Origin: Ruminococcus sp. | GTDB lineage: Bacteria > Bacillota_A > Clostridia > Oscillospirales > Ruminococcaceae | Direction of reading: 5' to 3' | DNA length: 64,000 nt | NCBI GenBank assembly: GCA_017480485.1 | Contig: JAFVAN010000035.1 | Coordinates: 1 to 64,000, forward strand | In this document: piece after piece, positions 1 through 8,144 of the stretch | How the letters are laid out: every line of letters begins with the position of its first letter | Numbering within the stretch: position 1 is the first letter of the stretch | Made by a program: the position numbers and the translations under genes | The notes under the pieces: generated by a model | Databases searched by the model: none | What the model saw: the letters and a program-made list of their open reading frames with translations, nothing else | What the model was told of the DNA's origin: nothing

Positions 1-180
1 CACAACGCCGAAATAGTAGCTGTGGTCGTACTCGATGCCGATGAGGCCCAGGCCCGAGATCACGAGCCAGTCAACGCAGGCGGCGGCCACCACTACCAGC
101 ATATAGCAGAGCTTTTTGACTATGCCCTTGAGGCCTATCTTGCTTGACAGCTCGGCGCTCATCCAGGCCTTTACTGTGCT
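1..180 (-). pseudogene. phage holin fragment, truncated at its N-terminus and by the window edge
   Basis: Read on the minus strand from 180 down to 1, the frame gives STVKAWMSAELSSKIGLKG and then a hydrophobic segment with a VVVAAACVDWLVIS core. This is the middle part of the phage lysis / toxin secretion holin family (the LSS...GFKGI...KK pattern before a membrane helix). The usual N-terminal helices are missing. In their place the reading runs back into an integrase fragment in another frame. The gene leaves the window at base 1, so its C-terminus is unseen. Function is presumably lost. Family call rests on pattern recognition. Confidence 0.55.
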
Positions 181-502
181 TCAATGTCCTTGTTATACGA
201 ATGATGTTTTGATCAAAATCTATATCACTCCAGCGCAGGGCAATTACCTCTCCACGGCGTGCTCCGGTATAAATTGCCAAAAGGAAGAATATGTAATATT
301 TCGGATCAGCGTGTTCTTTCAATGTTTTGAGAAGCAGAACCGCCTGCTCAATTGTCAGAACCGCGTGTTCTTCCTTCTCTATTTTGGGCAGGATAACACC
401 CTCACACGGATTTTCCGGGATAGCTTTTCTGTCTACGGCATAGCTGAATACAGAAGAAAGGAACCCATATATAGGGATCATCATAACGCTTTTTCCACTC
501 AT
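181..502 (-). pseudogene. tyrosine recombinase (phage integrase) fragment
   Basis: The minus-strand frame starting at 502 encodes FLSSVFSYAVDRKAIPENPC followed by the start of the catalytic domain with IYTGARRGEVIALRWSDID, which contains the first catalytic Arg (TGxRxGE) of tyrosine recombinases. The core-binding part is cut at the front (an in-frame stop lies just upstream at about 530), and the region with the HxxR and Tyr residues is absent because the frame runs into holin sequence near 172-184. It is therefore a broken integrase, the remnant of a prophage or integrative element. Confidence 0.7.
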
Positions 503-720
503 GAAGATACATCTTCCCGTAAAGCCTATCTATGATCTTATTTCATTGAAATTGTCTCCTCTGCATAATCATCAGAAGAATAAATCGCCGCTTTCTCGTT
601 CTTGCTGGATTTTATTATCACATTTGCAGCAGATTGACGAAATCCATCTGGATTTTATTATCACAATTAAAGCATTATGGCAAATAGCTAATAGTCACCT
701 GACTACCAAAGCCAACCCGC
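503..720. other. AT-rich stretch without a supported gene
   Basis: Degenerate sequence between the integrase remnant and the AbiE promoter. A short minus-strand reading at about 480-540 in another frame (KIIDRLYGKMYLHEWKK) may be decayed upstream integrase or neighbouring sequence. A short direct repeat (ATCTGGATTTTATTATCACA-like, near 605-665) is visible. Nothing else is supported. Confidence 0.4.
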
Positions 721-749
721 TTGACAACACCTTCCAAATATGATACAAT
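721..749 (+). promoter_or_regulatory. sigma-A promoter of the AbiE-type operon
   Basis: TTGACA at 721-726, a 17-base spacer and TACAAT at 744-749. It lies about 60 bases before the first gene and overlaps the left arm of the palindrome that follows. Confidence 0.85.
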
Positions 750-788
750 ATATATCGGCAAAAACAATATGATTTTGCCGATATATAT
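748..788. promoter_or_regulatory. 16-bp inverted repeat, probable autoregulatory operator
   Basis: ATATATATCGGCAAAA at 748-763 is repeated perfectly in inverse orientation at 773-788 around a 9-base spacer. It overlaps the end of the -10 box and the likely transcription start. AbiE antitoxins are known to repress their own promoters by binding inverted repeats through an N-terminal winged helix, so this is the expected operator for the protein encoded at 812. Confidence 0.7.
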
Positions 789-811
789 GTTTTTGAGGAG
801 GGTGATACGAT

Positions 812-1522
812 ATGCTGTGGTATGAAGAAGCTGCAAATAGTCTCAATACAAGTAAGACTTACTCATATCATTCTCTTGTAGGCGAGCTTATGAGGCTAAA
901 GCCTGATATGAGCTCCGGCACCTACAGCTGGATAGTCAGTAATATGGTCAAAAGCGGAATGATCGTTAAAAAAGGATATGACGAGTACGCCCTCCCGGAC
1001 GAGAAGGAGCTTTCTGTGTACGAGCCGGTCTATTCTGAAACCGCACTTGAGCTGGGAGAGAGGATAATCAAGCGATTTCCTTATGTGCAGTTCACGGTTT
1101 TTGAAACTGTGCTGATGAACGAATTTCTGAATCATATGATCGCACAGAATACGGTTTTTCTTCAGGTCGAAAAGGAGAGCAGCATATTTGTTTTCCGGGA
1201 GCTTCAGGAGGCAGGGCTGTCCGGCGTAATGTATAAGCCGAAAGAAAAGGACTTCAATCTGTATCGGGTAAAGGACAGCATTATTGTGACCGACCTTATT
1301 TCGGAGGCACCGATGAGAACGGATAGGCCACACTGTATAATGCTTGAAAAAATGCTGGTGGATATGTGTGCAGACAAGCTGATAGCATCTACATTCAGCA
1401 AAGCTGAACTGCCCGATGTGTTTGAACAGGCACAATGCAGCTACAAACTCGACAAAGCAAAAATGCTACGGTATGCCCGTCGCCGCAGCCGAGCTGATGA
1501 AATAAAGAAATACCTGGAGTGA
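812..1522 (+). CDS. AbiEi-like antitoxin / DUF6577-type protein of a type IV toxin-antitoxin pair
   Basis: A protein of 236 residues. The first 60 or so residues look like a winged-helix DNA-binding region, and the rest is the alpha/beta body common in antitoxins that precede AbiEii toxins. The C-terminus is basic (YARRRSRADEIKKYLE). The gene has a good SD (GAGGAGGGTG) and its own promoter with an overlapping 16-bp palindrome, which fits autorepression. It is followed after 13 bases by the nucleotidyltransferase toxin gene. The family name is recalled from gene order and general pattern. The role as antitoxin and repressor is inference from the partner and the operator. Confidence 0.65.
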   Translation: MLWYEEAANSLNTSKTYSYHSLVGELMRLKPDMSSGTYSWIVSNMVKSGMIVKKGYDEYALPDEKELSVYEPVYSETALELGERIIKRFPYVQFTVFETVLMNEFLNHMIAQNTVFLQVEKESSIFVFRELQEAGLSGVMYKPKEKDFNLYRVKDSIIVTDLISEAPMRTDRPHCIMLEKMLVDMCADKLIASTFSKAELPDVFEQAQCSYKLDKAKMLRYARRRSRADEIKKYLE

Positions 1523-1535
1523 GGGAGGAATCGTT

Positions 1536-2630
1536 ATGCTTTCGCGGGAAAACTATACAAGGGAACATATAGACGATCTCAAAAAACAGACAGGAGCAGA
1601 CCCTTCTATTCTGGAAAGAACGGTGTTTGCCTTCGGTCTGCTGGAGGCAATACGCAAGGTCGGAATGCCCTTTATTTTCAAGGGTGGGACCTCGCTTATG
1701 CTGCTTCTTGACAAGCCGAGGCGATTGAGCACCGATATAGATATCATTGTAGAGCCCGGCACCGATGTGGATTCTTACATTGAAAAAGCAGGAACCATAT
1801 TTCCGTTCACAAGTGTTGAGGAGAAGCACCGCAGGGGTGCCAACAGCATTGAGAAGAGACATTTTATGTTTCTCTTCAAATCTCCTGTCACCGGGAAGGA
1901 CATACATATCCTGCTTGATGTTGTATTTGAAAACGATCCTTATATAAAAACCTCCGAAAGACCGATACAGAACAGTCTGCTAATCAGAGAGGGAGAAGAC
2001 CTTTCTGTAACCGTTCCGGACAAGAACTGTATACTCGGTGATAAGCTGACTGCATTTGCACCGCACACAACGGGTATCAGATTTGGGATAGACAAGGAGC
2101 TTGAGATCATAAAGCAGCTTTTCGATTGCCGTATGCTGCTTCAGGAAATGGACGATTACGATACCGTCGTTCAGGTATATAACAGACTGTCACGAATCGA
2201 AATGGGATACAGAGGGTTAGATGCCGAGCCTGCCGACTGTCTGAAGGATACGATAGAGAGCTGTATCTGCATAATAGCAAGAGGCAGTATAAGAGAAGAG
2301 GATTACAGATATTTCTCTGTGGGGATAAACGCTATCCAGGGTCACATATTTTCAGGCAGAATGAACGGTGAAGCTGCAGCAGCCTATGCCTGTGAGGTGA
2401 TGTATCTTGCTGCTTGTATGCTTACCGGGAAACAGTATGAAAGAATCACTGATCCCGAGCCATACAGAACCGTTCAGCTTGACCTAAAAGGGATTAAGAA
2501 GGTTCGCGGTATCAGAAACACGGAGCCTCTTGCCTATGCATATATGGTCAGAGCGATACAGCTATTGCAGGAAACAGGGCTGTACACTGAAAGCATAGAG
2601 TCTATTAAAGGAACCGTTGCGATAGGGTGA
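1536..2630 (+). CDS. AbiEii/AbiGii-family nucleotidyltransferase toxin
   Basis: A protein of 364 residues with the nucleotidyltransferase signature of the AbiEii family. KGGTSL at residues 49-54 is the GG(S/T) nucleotide-binding motif. PRRLSTDIDI at 61-70 carries the two metal-binding Asp residues (D67, D69). GDKLTA and a downstream Lys-rich helix fit the remaining family motifs. Family members are nucleotidyltransferase toxins; some modify tRNA ends. The SD GGAGG stands 7 bases before the ATG. Length (about 300-360) is normal and no catalytic residue is missing, so the toxin looks intact although the surrounding prophage genes are broken. Confidence 0.85.
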   Translation: MLSRENYTREHIDDLKKQTGADPSILERTVFAFGLLEAIRKVGMPFIFKGGTSLMLLLDKPRRLSTDIDIIVEPGTDVDSYIEKAGTIFPFTSVEEKHRRGANSIEKRHFMFLFKSPVTGKDIHILLDVVFENDPYIKTSERPIQNSLLIREGEDLSVTVPDKNCILGDKLTAFAPHTTGIRFGIDKELEIIKQLFDCRMLLQEMDDYDTVVQVYNRLSRIEMGYRGLDAEPADCLKDTIESCICIIARGSIREEDYRYFSVGINAIQGHIFSGRMNGEAAAAYACEVMYLAACMLTGKQYERITDPEPYRTVQLDLKGIKKVRGIRNTEPLAYAYMVRAIQLLQETGLYTESIESIKGTVAIG

Positions 2631-2694
2631 CGGGAAGCCAAGTTTCATATATTTATATAGAAATTGAGGCGTTCAAAAACAAGAGAAGAAGATC

Positions 2695-2818
2695 TTGGGT
2701 GCTATTTGGGTGCTATGCACTATCAAAAATGGTGAAATATTATCTAACACTATCTAACATTATCTAACGTCAAACCGCGCAATATCGCACATTATCTAAT
2801 ATTATCTAACACTATATT
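2695..2818. repeat. tandem short repeats, possible integration site or recombinase arm sites
   Basis: Two perfect head-to-tail copies of TTGGGTGCTAT (2695-2705, 2706-2716) are followed by three perfect 10-base steps of TATCTAACNN (2741-2770) and two more ATTATCTAA units (2791-2810). Such clusters flank tyrosine recombinase targets in Clostridia. With the integrase remnant at the other side of the AbiE genes, this may be the right end of the decayed element. That reading is inference. Confidence 0.45.
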
Positions 2819-2880
2819 AAACAAAAAACAAATTTCAAATCTCTCAATCCGCGCCAAGCGCACAGCGTGCACCACGCAAA

Positions 2881-2916
2881 GCCGCCTTCTGCAGGATCGC
2901 AGAGGGCGGCTTTTTT
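2881..2916. terminator. rho-independent terminator
   Basis: A 12-bp stem (GCCGCCTTCTGC / GCAGAGGGCGGC) with a 6-base loop is followed by six T on the plus strand and three T on the minus strand. It can end transcription from the AbiE side, and it also lies about 30 bases beyond the last gene of the minus-strand ABC operon. Confidence 0.8.
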
Positions 2917-2944
2917 GCGTCTGGATATCAGAGATTGCTTGGCG

Positions 2945-3586
2945 CTACCTGATCTTTTCCATGATCCCCTTGTCCATCTCGTGCACTGTCTCGCAAAGCA
3001 CCTCGATGTCCTCGGCGGAGTGGGAGCATATGAGGATGGTCTTGCCCTGTTCCTTATAGGAAAGCAGGTATTCCCGCATCTCGCGGACGCCGTCCTTGTC
3101 AAGGCCGTTGAAGGGCTCGTCCAGCACCAGTATCTTCGGGTTTTCCATTATGGCCTGAGCGAGGCCGAGACGCTGGCGCATACCGAGGCTGTATTTCCTG
3201 ACGTGGCGCCGAAGATCGGGGTCGAGGCCAACGCGCTCCATGCTCTGCCGCACCTCTGCCTTGCCGATCTTGTTGTTGAGCCCCGCCAAAAGCTTCAGGT
3301 TCTTGTAGCCTGAGTAGTAGGGGATGAAGCCCGGGGTCTCGATGATGATCCCCATGTCCTTCGGGAAGTCAACGTCCTTGCCCACCCGCTTGCCGTCAAC
3401 GGTTATCTCTCCCGCTGTGGGCTTGATGAAGCCGCAGATGCATTTCATGAGCATGGTCTTGCCGGAGCCGTTGCGCCCGATGAGGCCGTGTATCCGTCCG
3501 GCCTCGAAGCTAACGCTTATGTCCTTGAGTATCCGGGTCTTGCCGATGGTCAGGCTCACGTTTTTTACTTCTATGATATTATCCAT
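2945..3586 (-). CDS. ABC transporter ATP-binding protein (ABC-2 type partner)
   Basis: A protein of 213 residues. It has Walker A GRNGSGKT at 37-44, signature YSLGMRQR at about 132-139, Walker B ILVLDEP at 152-158, the D-loop NGLD, and the switch His in CSHSAED. It is slightly short, with almost no C-terminal extension after the ATPase core. The SD AAGGAG precedes the ATG. It is the last gene of the minus-strand run that begins with two membrane proteins at 9020 and 8128 and includes three lipoproteins. It is the only ATPase of that run and is therefore the likely motor for those permeases. The substrate is unknown; small permeases of this type often export peptides or give peptide resistance. 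Confidence 0.85.
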   Translation of the reverse strand: MDNIIEVKNVSLTIGKTRILKDISVSFEAGRIHGLIGRNGSGKTMLMKCICGFIKPTAGEITVDGKRVGKDVDFPKDMGIIIETPGFIPYYSGYKNLKLLAGLNNKIGKAEVRQSMERVGLDPDLRRHVRKYSLGMRQRLGLAQAIMENPKILVLDEPFNGLDKDGVREMREYLLSYKEQGKTILICSHSAEDIEVLCETVHEMDKGIMEKIR

Positions 3587-3692
3587 TTTGCTTCTCCTTT
3601 GGTTTTTAGTTGGCTGAGCTCACGTTTGCTCCGAGCCGCCTGCGGCGGCTCGGAGGATGCGGAAAATGCACTCCCCCGCCTGACGGCGGGGA

Positions 3693-3830
3693 GAGCATTT
3701 TCCGCCGATTTTTTATCCGATGGGGCGTTTTCACCTGCTGGCGGGTGCTGCATTTTCCGCCGATTTTTTATCCGACGGGGGCGTTTTCACCTGCTGACGG
3801 GTGGTGCATTTCCCACCGGATATTTTCTAA
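3693..3830. repeat. tandem repeat of about 55 bp, two full copies and one partial
   Basis: Copies begin with GCATTTTCCGCCGATTTTTT at 3695 and 3750 and continue with ATCCGA, GGGGCGTTTTCACCTGCTG and GCGGGTG. A third, decayed copy starts at about 3806. The region before it (3640-3690) holds two GC-rich hairpins. It separates the ATPase gene from the lipoprotein upstream and may influence read-through. Confidence 0.75.
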
Positions 3831-4900
3831 GCCTCTCTTCCAAAAAATATATCTCCCGATATGGCGTTCACGGCGGCGTCGTATGTCCTGCCGCTGAATT
3901 CTTCGAGCAGGACAAAGCTCCAGTAGGGCTCGACCGTCAGTACCGTGCCGTGATTTGTGGCACTTACTGTCCATTGAAAGCCCTCGTCGTTCTCACGGGG
4001 ATTGCCGCTTATCAGCGGCAGCAGCTCCAGAGATACAGAGCATACTGTATAGCTGGTGTTTGGCGCAAGATATCCATCGAGGGCGTTCGCTGCCGACCGG
4101 GGAGTGAGGATGCTGTCCAAGCCGCCCTCCTGCGCGGCGGGCCTTCGTTCGCCGTCGATGTCGGAGAAAAATATGATCTCCCCGTCAGAGCCCACTGCGA
4201 CTGCCGTCCCCCACTCCTCGGCGGCGTTTGCAATGCTGCCTGTGCACCTTGTGTTGAAGGAAGCCAGCGGGGTCCCGTAAACGCCCTGAGAGAAATGGAA
4301 AAGCACCGTGTCCGAGCCTCTGCTGCTTTTGATATAGGCCCTCTTCGGTATCTGCTCTCCTCCGTGGGTCAGCTCCGTATAGGTGTCCAGCTGCCCCTTC
4401 ACAGAGCTGACCAGCTCGCTAAGCTCCATATCGGTGCCGTTCTGCCGGATCAGGATATCCTCGTACTCCATATCAAGGAATACTACCCTTTCATACGAGG
4501 CCTCGTCTCTGTAGTCAAAGGCGGAGCTATCGCGGATATAGCCCACCTCTCCGTTTCTGTTAAGGTTCAGCGTACCCCCGTTGGGCAGTTCGCATTGCCT
4601 GAGCTCGTCCTCCGTTCCTGCAAAGCTCGTGTGCATTTCGAGCTCGCTGCTGCCCGTGAAGAACCTGCATATCTCCGCTTCGTACTCATAATAATCCTCA
4701 GCCTGCACAAGCTCTCCGTCATATACATACTTCGGCAGCTCGAGCCTTGGCGCCGTGGAAAAGCTCAGGTGCTCATACTCGCCGGGAATGTCTATGCTCC
4801 CAAGCTCCAAAAGCTCGGCATGGCTGAGCTCCGTCTGTTCCTTGCCGCCGCAGCCTGATAATACCAGGGCCGCACATATCATAGCGATCATTCGTTTCAT
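3827..4900 (-). CDS. lipoprotein of a divergent paralogous family (member 1)
   Basis: A protein of 357 residues with a short signal peptide and lipobox LSGC (Cys17). After a Gly/Lys/Glu spacer come alpha/beta segments: an N-terminal block (EYEHLSFSTAPRLELPKYVY), a central region, and a C-terminal block with PYWSFVLLEE followed by NAISGDIFFG. The final pattern, a Trp in P-x-W-x-hydrophobic and then h-[DN]-A-x-[ST]-G-[DE], is shared with the four other lipoproteins at 4960, 6148, 9329 and 10365 and resembles the end of PepSY-type domains. No enzyme motif is seen. It is the fifth gene of the minus-strand operon. The role may be an extracytoplasmic binding, inhibitory or immunity subunit of the transporter, which is inference. 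Confidence 0.75.
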   Translation of the reverse strand: MKRMIAMICAALVLSGCGGKEQTELSHAELLELGSIDIPGEYEHLSFSTAPRLELPKYVYDGELVQAEDYYEYEAEICRFFTGSSELEMHTSFAGTEDELRQCELPNGGTLNLNRNGEVGYIRDSSAFDYRDEASYERVVFLDMEYEDILIRQNGTDMELSELVSSVKGQLDTYTELTHGGEQIPKRAYIKSSRGSDTVLFHFSQGVYGTPLASFNTRCTGSIANAAEEWGTAVAVGSDGEIIFFSDIDGERRPAAQEGGLDSILTPRSAANALDGYLAPNTSYTVCSVSLELLPLISGNPRENDEGFQWTVSATNHGTVLTVEPYWSFVLLEEFSGRTYDAAVNAISGDIFFGREA

Positions 4901-4959
4901 TCTTCTTTACCTCTGTATCGTACCTATCCTGTCTGGTAGGTCCTGATGATATCTCCGGC

Positions 4960-6123
4960 CTACTCATGTGCTGCAAACAAAAAGCTGCCGTGGTCGCTGT
5001 AGTAGGTCGCTCCCGAGACCGCATCCACAAATATCATTCGTCTGGGGAAGAGCTCCATGCTGTCGAGCCGCGGCGGAAGGTCATCCAATGTGAAGCACCA
5101 CATAGGGCGGTAGGTGTGTACATCCTCTCCTTGGGCGGTGACACATACATATTCAAGAGCTGCCTCCTTGACTGTACCCGTAATATAGGGGGCTATGTTC
5201 TCGCTTGCAAGCCTTTCCGCCTCCGCCAGCGTGATGAGCTTATCTACCCTTTCCTTTCCTTCGATAAGATCATAATGGGAATTGTTTATGCGCCCGAGAT
5301 GATCGCGGCCCAGCAGCTTGACCTCGATATAGGGGGCGTGGGCAAACCGTTCGCCGTCCCTGATAAGATCAAAGCCCGCATCGTTTACAGGCAGGCCGTA
5401 AAAAACGTGCTCGAACCTCAGGTCAAACACCGCGCCCTTTCCGGGATGGTCCTCCACAAAAACTCTTTTCAGCCTGTAGGAGGAGCCCTCGTTGAACAGC
5501 GGCGCTATCTTGCTGATATATCCGCTTGCCTGTGAGACCGCCTCATCCGCCGTCATGCGGCTGCCGTCATACATTTCAAAGCTGTTTTCGGGAAGCGCCT
5601 CCGGGAGATAAAGCGTGCCTGTCTTAAAGCCCTTGTCTCCGCCGTATTCATATTCGCTGAAGTCCGAGGCGATGAACGAATTGTTTGCTGCGATAAGGGC
5701 GCCGCCGGGGTCAGCGGCAAGCTCAACGCTTATATTAAATCGCTCTATGCTTTCGTCCATCTCTCCGGTCTCCAGCTCCTGCTCCGTTAATTCAAAGGAG
5801 TATTCCATATCCCTCACATCCACCGACGTGCCGTAGAGCAGGTCGATATATTTTTTTAACTCCTGCTTTGTTGTCTCATCACAGCTCTTTGACTTGGCGG
5901 ACCTTGTCGTGAGGATATATACCTCCTCTGCCTCGATGGGCTCGGGGGTGCAGTCAAATGTCAGGTTGTCGTGCTCCGAAAAGCTGTAGTCTTTTATTTC
6001 GCCCTTTATATCATCAAGGGCCTTCTCCTTCTCTTCTTCCTTCTTGCCGCCGCAGCCAGCCAGCAGCATGGCCGCCGCGCAGCAAACAGCCACAAGGGCT
6101 TTATATCTCTTCATCCGTTTCAT
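4960..6123 (-). CDS. lipoprotein of the same family (member 2)
   Basis: A protein of 387 residues; signal peptide with lipobox LAGC (Cys24), then a Lys/Glu-rich spacer. The N-terminal block reads DNLTFDCTPEPIEAEEVYIL, the middle contains FEHVFYGLPVNDAGFD (compare YKGVG in members 4 and 5), and the end carries RPMWCFTLDD and IFVDAVSGATYY. This is the clearest copy of the PepSY-like tail in the set. It lies 24 bases after member 3 and 59 bases before member 1. No catalytic residues are recognisable. Function is unknown. Confidence 0.75.
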   Translation of the reverse strand: MKRMKRYKALVAVCCAAAMLLAGCGGKKEEEKEKALDDIKGEIKDYSFSEHDNLTFDCTPEPIEAEEVYILTTRSAKSKSCDETTKQELKKYIDLLYGTSVDVRDMEYSFELTEQELETGEMDESIERFNISVELAADPGGALIAANNSFIASDFSEYEYGGDKGFKTGTLYLPEALPENSFEMYDGSRMTADEAVSQASGYISKIAPLFNEGSSYRLKRVFVEDHPGKGAVFDLRFEHVFYGLPVNDAGFDLIRDGERFAHAPYIEVKLLGRDHLGRINNSHYDLIEGKERVDKLITLAEAERLASENIAPYITGTVKEAALEYVCVTAQGEDVHTYRPMWCFTLDDLPPRLDSMELFPRRMIFVDAVSGATYYSDHGSFLFAAHE

Positions 6124-6147
6124 TTCCTTTCTGTTGTATGTATGTGC

Positions 6148-7245
6148 TTATGCTCCCGTCATCAGCCTGCCGAAGGCGAATTCGCCTGTCAGGCAGTCGA
6201 TGAAGGCAATGTACTCTCCTCTGTCGTCGGTGATGTTGAACTGCCACGCGGGGGAGGTGTCACTGCCGCCCTCCAGCTTTGCCCGCAGCTCCGCGTCCGA
6301 GAAGGAGGAGGCGTCCTGCACCTCTGTGCTGCGGGCGGTGCTCAGCTGCACAAGGCTTATCTGCCGCACGGTGCAGCCCATGTATATGCTCAGGTTCTCG
6401 TCCAGATAGCGCAGGGCCGAGGAAAGAGTCACCATCCTGTCCTGCTCGGCCTCGCTTTGGCAGCAGATGCAGCCGTCCCCCGCAAACATCCCCGCCCGCT
6501 CTGTAGAGGCAACGCAGCAGCGGACCTCGTGATGCGTTGCTGCCCTTATCATCTCCGTGTTCTCGGAGCCGTTGGTCTCAATGGGCTGGTCCGGCAGCAG
6601 CCAGCCCCCAAGGCTGTGAGCGAACCTTATCATAAAGCCGCTGCTGTTGTACTTTGCAATGGTGGGGACAAGGGGCTCCATGCCGAGGGCCTCGGCGTAT
6701 TTGTCGGCGGCCTCTCGGGCCAGATCAAGGGCGCGGTCAAGGTCCAGCTCGCCGCCCCTGAGCTTCAGGCTCAGGCTGTCTCTGTCGGCGTTCAGGAACA
6801 CCTTGCCCTCCTGATCGTACTGGGGCAGCCAGTCTCTTTCGGAATAGGCAAAGCCGAAGAAGCCGTAGCCCTCAAGGGATATCATCCCGCCGCCCGCCGT
6901 GTCCTCTCTTAAAAGATAGTCCGAAAGGGCCGAGGCCTCCTTGGCCTTAAAGCCGCTGTTGGGGAAGAAGGCCTCTGCCAGCCGCCCTGCTGCTGCCTCG
7001 TCGGGCAGCCTGTTGGCAATGGTCATGGTCACCAGCCGCTCGGGCCTGTTGACCATGATGCCCTCCGCAAGGGTGATGTTTTCGAGCCCGACAGCCGAGA
7101 GGTCGTCAAGCTCCGCCATGACGTTTTCAAAGGTGTCGTATTCCAGCTGGCCCGAGGTGGCGGCGCTGTCACCGCTGCTCCCGCAGCCCGCAAGAAGCAG
7201 GACCGCACACAGCGGCAGTATAGCTTTTATGCGCTTCATTTTCAT
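6148..7245 (-). CDS. lipoprotein of the same family (member 3)
   Basis: A protein of up to 365 residues. The ATG two codons further in (7239) is better spaced from the SD-like GGGGCGGAG, so translation may start there. The signal peptide ends in lipobox LAGC (about Cys21). The layout matches the neighbours: an early Leu/Asp-rich helix, NITLAEGIMVNRPERLVTM, a central MIRFAHSLGGWLLPD, and a tail with PAWQFNITDD then AFIDCLTGEFAFG. The start is about ten bases after the stop of the permease gene at 7256, so it is very likely co-translated with the ABC-2 transporter. It may act with that transporter at the outer face of the membrane. Confidence 0.75.
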   Translation of the reverse strand: MKMKRIKAILPLCAVLLLAGCGSSGDSAATSGQLEYDTFENVMAELDDLSAVGLENITLAEGIMVNRPERLVTMTIANRLPDEAAAGRLAEAFFPNSGFKAKEASALSDYLLREDTAGGGMISLEGYGFFGFAYSERDWLPQYDQEGKVFLNADRDSLSLKLRGGELDLDRALDLAREAADKYAEALGMEPLVPTIAKYNSSGFMIRFAHSLGGWLLPDQPIETNGSENTEMIRAATHHEVRCCVASTERAGMFAGDGCICCQSEAEQDRMVTLSSALRYLDENLSIYMGCTVRQISLVQLSTARSTEVQDASSFSDAELRAKLEGGSDTSPAWQFNITDDRGEYIAFIDCLTGEFAFGRLMTGA

Positions 7246-7255
7246 CTCCGCCCCC

Positions 7256-8128
7256 TCAGCTTGCGATCTCCGCCACGTTGTCGTAGTTGAATCTCCTTAT
7301 GGCGGCCACGCAGAAGATGACGAGCACCGCGGTCACCGTGCACAGGTAGGTCACCGAGAACCGCAGGGACACTACGGGCTGGCGGAAATACTTGGTGTAG
7401 TGCAGCCAGATGATGCTGTTGGCCATGGGCATGGACCACATAAGGCCGGTCTTGATGGAGCAGAAGGCCGTGCCGAGAGATATGACCGCCCCGCAGATCA
7501 CAAAGCCTGCGGTCTTTTTCTTGATAAGGGAGAAGGACAGCAGAAGCAGGCCGATTATCATCAGATAGGCGAATACCAGCAGGTAGCTCTGCACCGCCGC
7601 CGCGAACACCGAAAGCTGGTTATACAGGTTTTCCGGCAGCAGCTGGACGCCGAAGTTGCCGCTCTTTTCCGGAAAGCGCACCGCATAGCGGGTGGCAACG
7701 TTCGACCAACCGTTGTACCAGAAGCCGCGGCTCAGCATAGGCACCACCGCCCCCGCAAAGATCACCGCCAGATAGGAAAGGGCCATGAGCACAAGCTTTA
7801 TCAGCTGGCCCAGCAGCCAGTTAAGGCGCCCCACGCGGATAATGTAGAACACCGTGTTTGTGTCGATGCGTGGGAAGTCGGCGATGAGGGTAAGGAACAC
7901 CAGCGGGATTATGAGCAGTATGGCCCCCGAGTTTGCAATGGCGATAAAGGGCTCGAGGATGTTCAGGGGCTCGCCCATCTCCTCGGCGTTTTTTAGCAGG
8001 GGCTCGATGGCAAAGCTGTGGATGAAGATCAGCAGCACACCAAGTATGAGCATCCGCGCGTCGCAGGCCCATTTTATAAATTCTGTGCGGGCGCAGGAGA
8101 GCGCCTGCCTAAGATCAATATTTTTCAT
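7256..8128 (-). CDS. ABC-2 type membrane protein 2
   Basis: A protein of 290 residues with about six hydrophobic segments (for example near residues 25-45, 70-95, 115-140, 185-215). The start at 8128 (MKNIDLRQAL) is chosen because a GGGAGG stands 9 bases upstream, whereas the longer in-frame reading to 8152 lacks an SD and overlaps the previous gene. N-terminal residues are amphipathic and include LRQALSCARTEFIKW, a coupling-helix-like start found in ABC-2 permeases. It follows permease 1 by about 16 bases. The two would form a heterodimeric channel with the ATPase at 2945. Confidence 0.75.
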   Translation of the reverse strand: MKNIDLRQALSCARTEFIKWACDARMLILGVLLIFIHSFAIEPLLKNAEEMGEPLNILEPFIAIANSGAILLIIPLVFLTLIADFPRIDTNTVFYIIRVGRLNWLLGQLIKLVLMALSYLAVIFAGAVVPMLSRGFWYNGWSNVATRYAVRFPEKSGNFGVQLLPENLYNQLSVFAAAVQSYLLVFAYLMIIGLLLLSFSLIKKKTAGFVICGAVISLGTAFCSIKTGLMWSMPMANSIIWLHYTKYFRQPVVSLRFSVTYLCTVTAVLVIFCVAAIRRFNYDNVAEIAS

Positions 8129-8144
8129 TTCACGGTACCTCCCT

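Noticed and set aside
501..743. An 80-codon plus-strand frame next to the integrase remnant
   Set aside because: It has no SD, no recognisable domain, and ends over the AbiE promoter.
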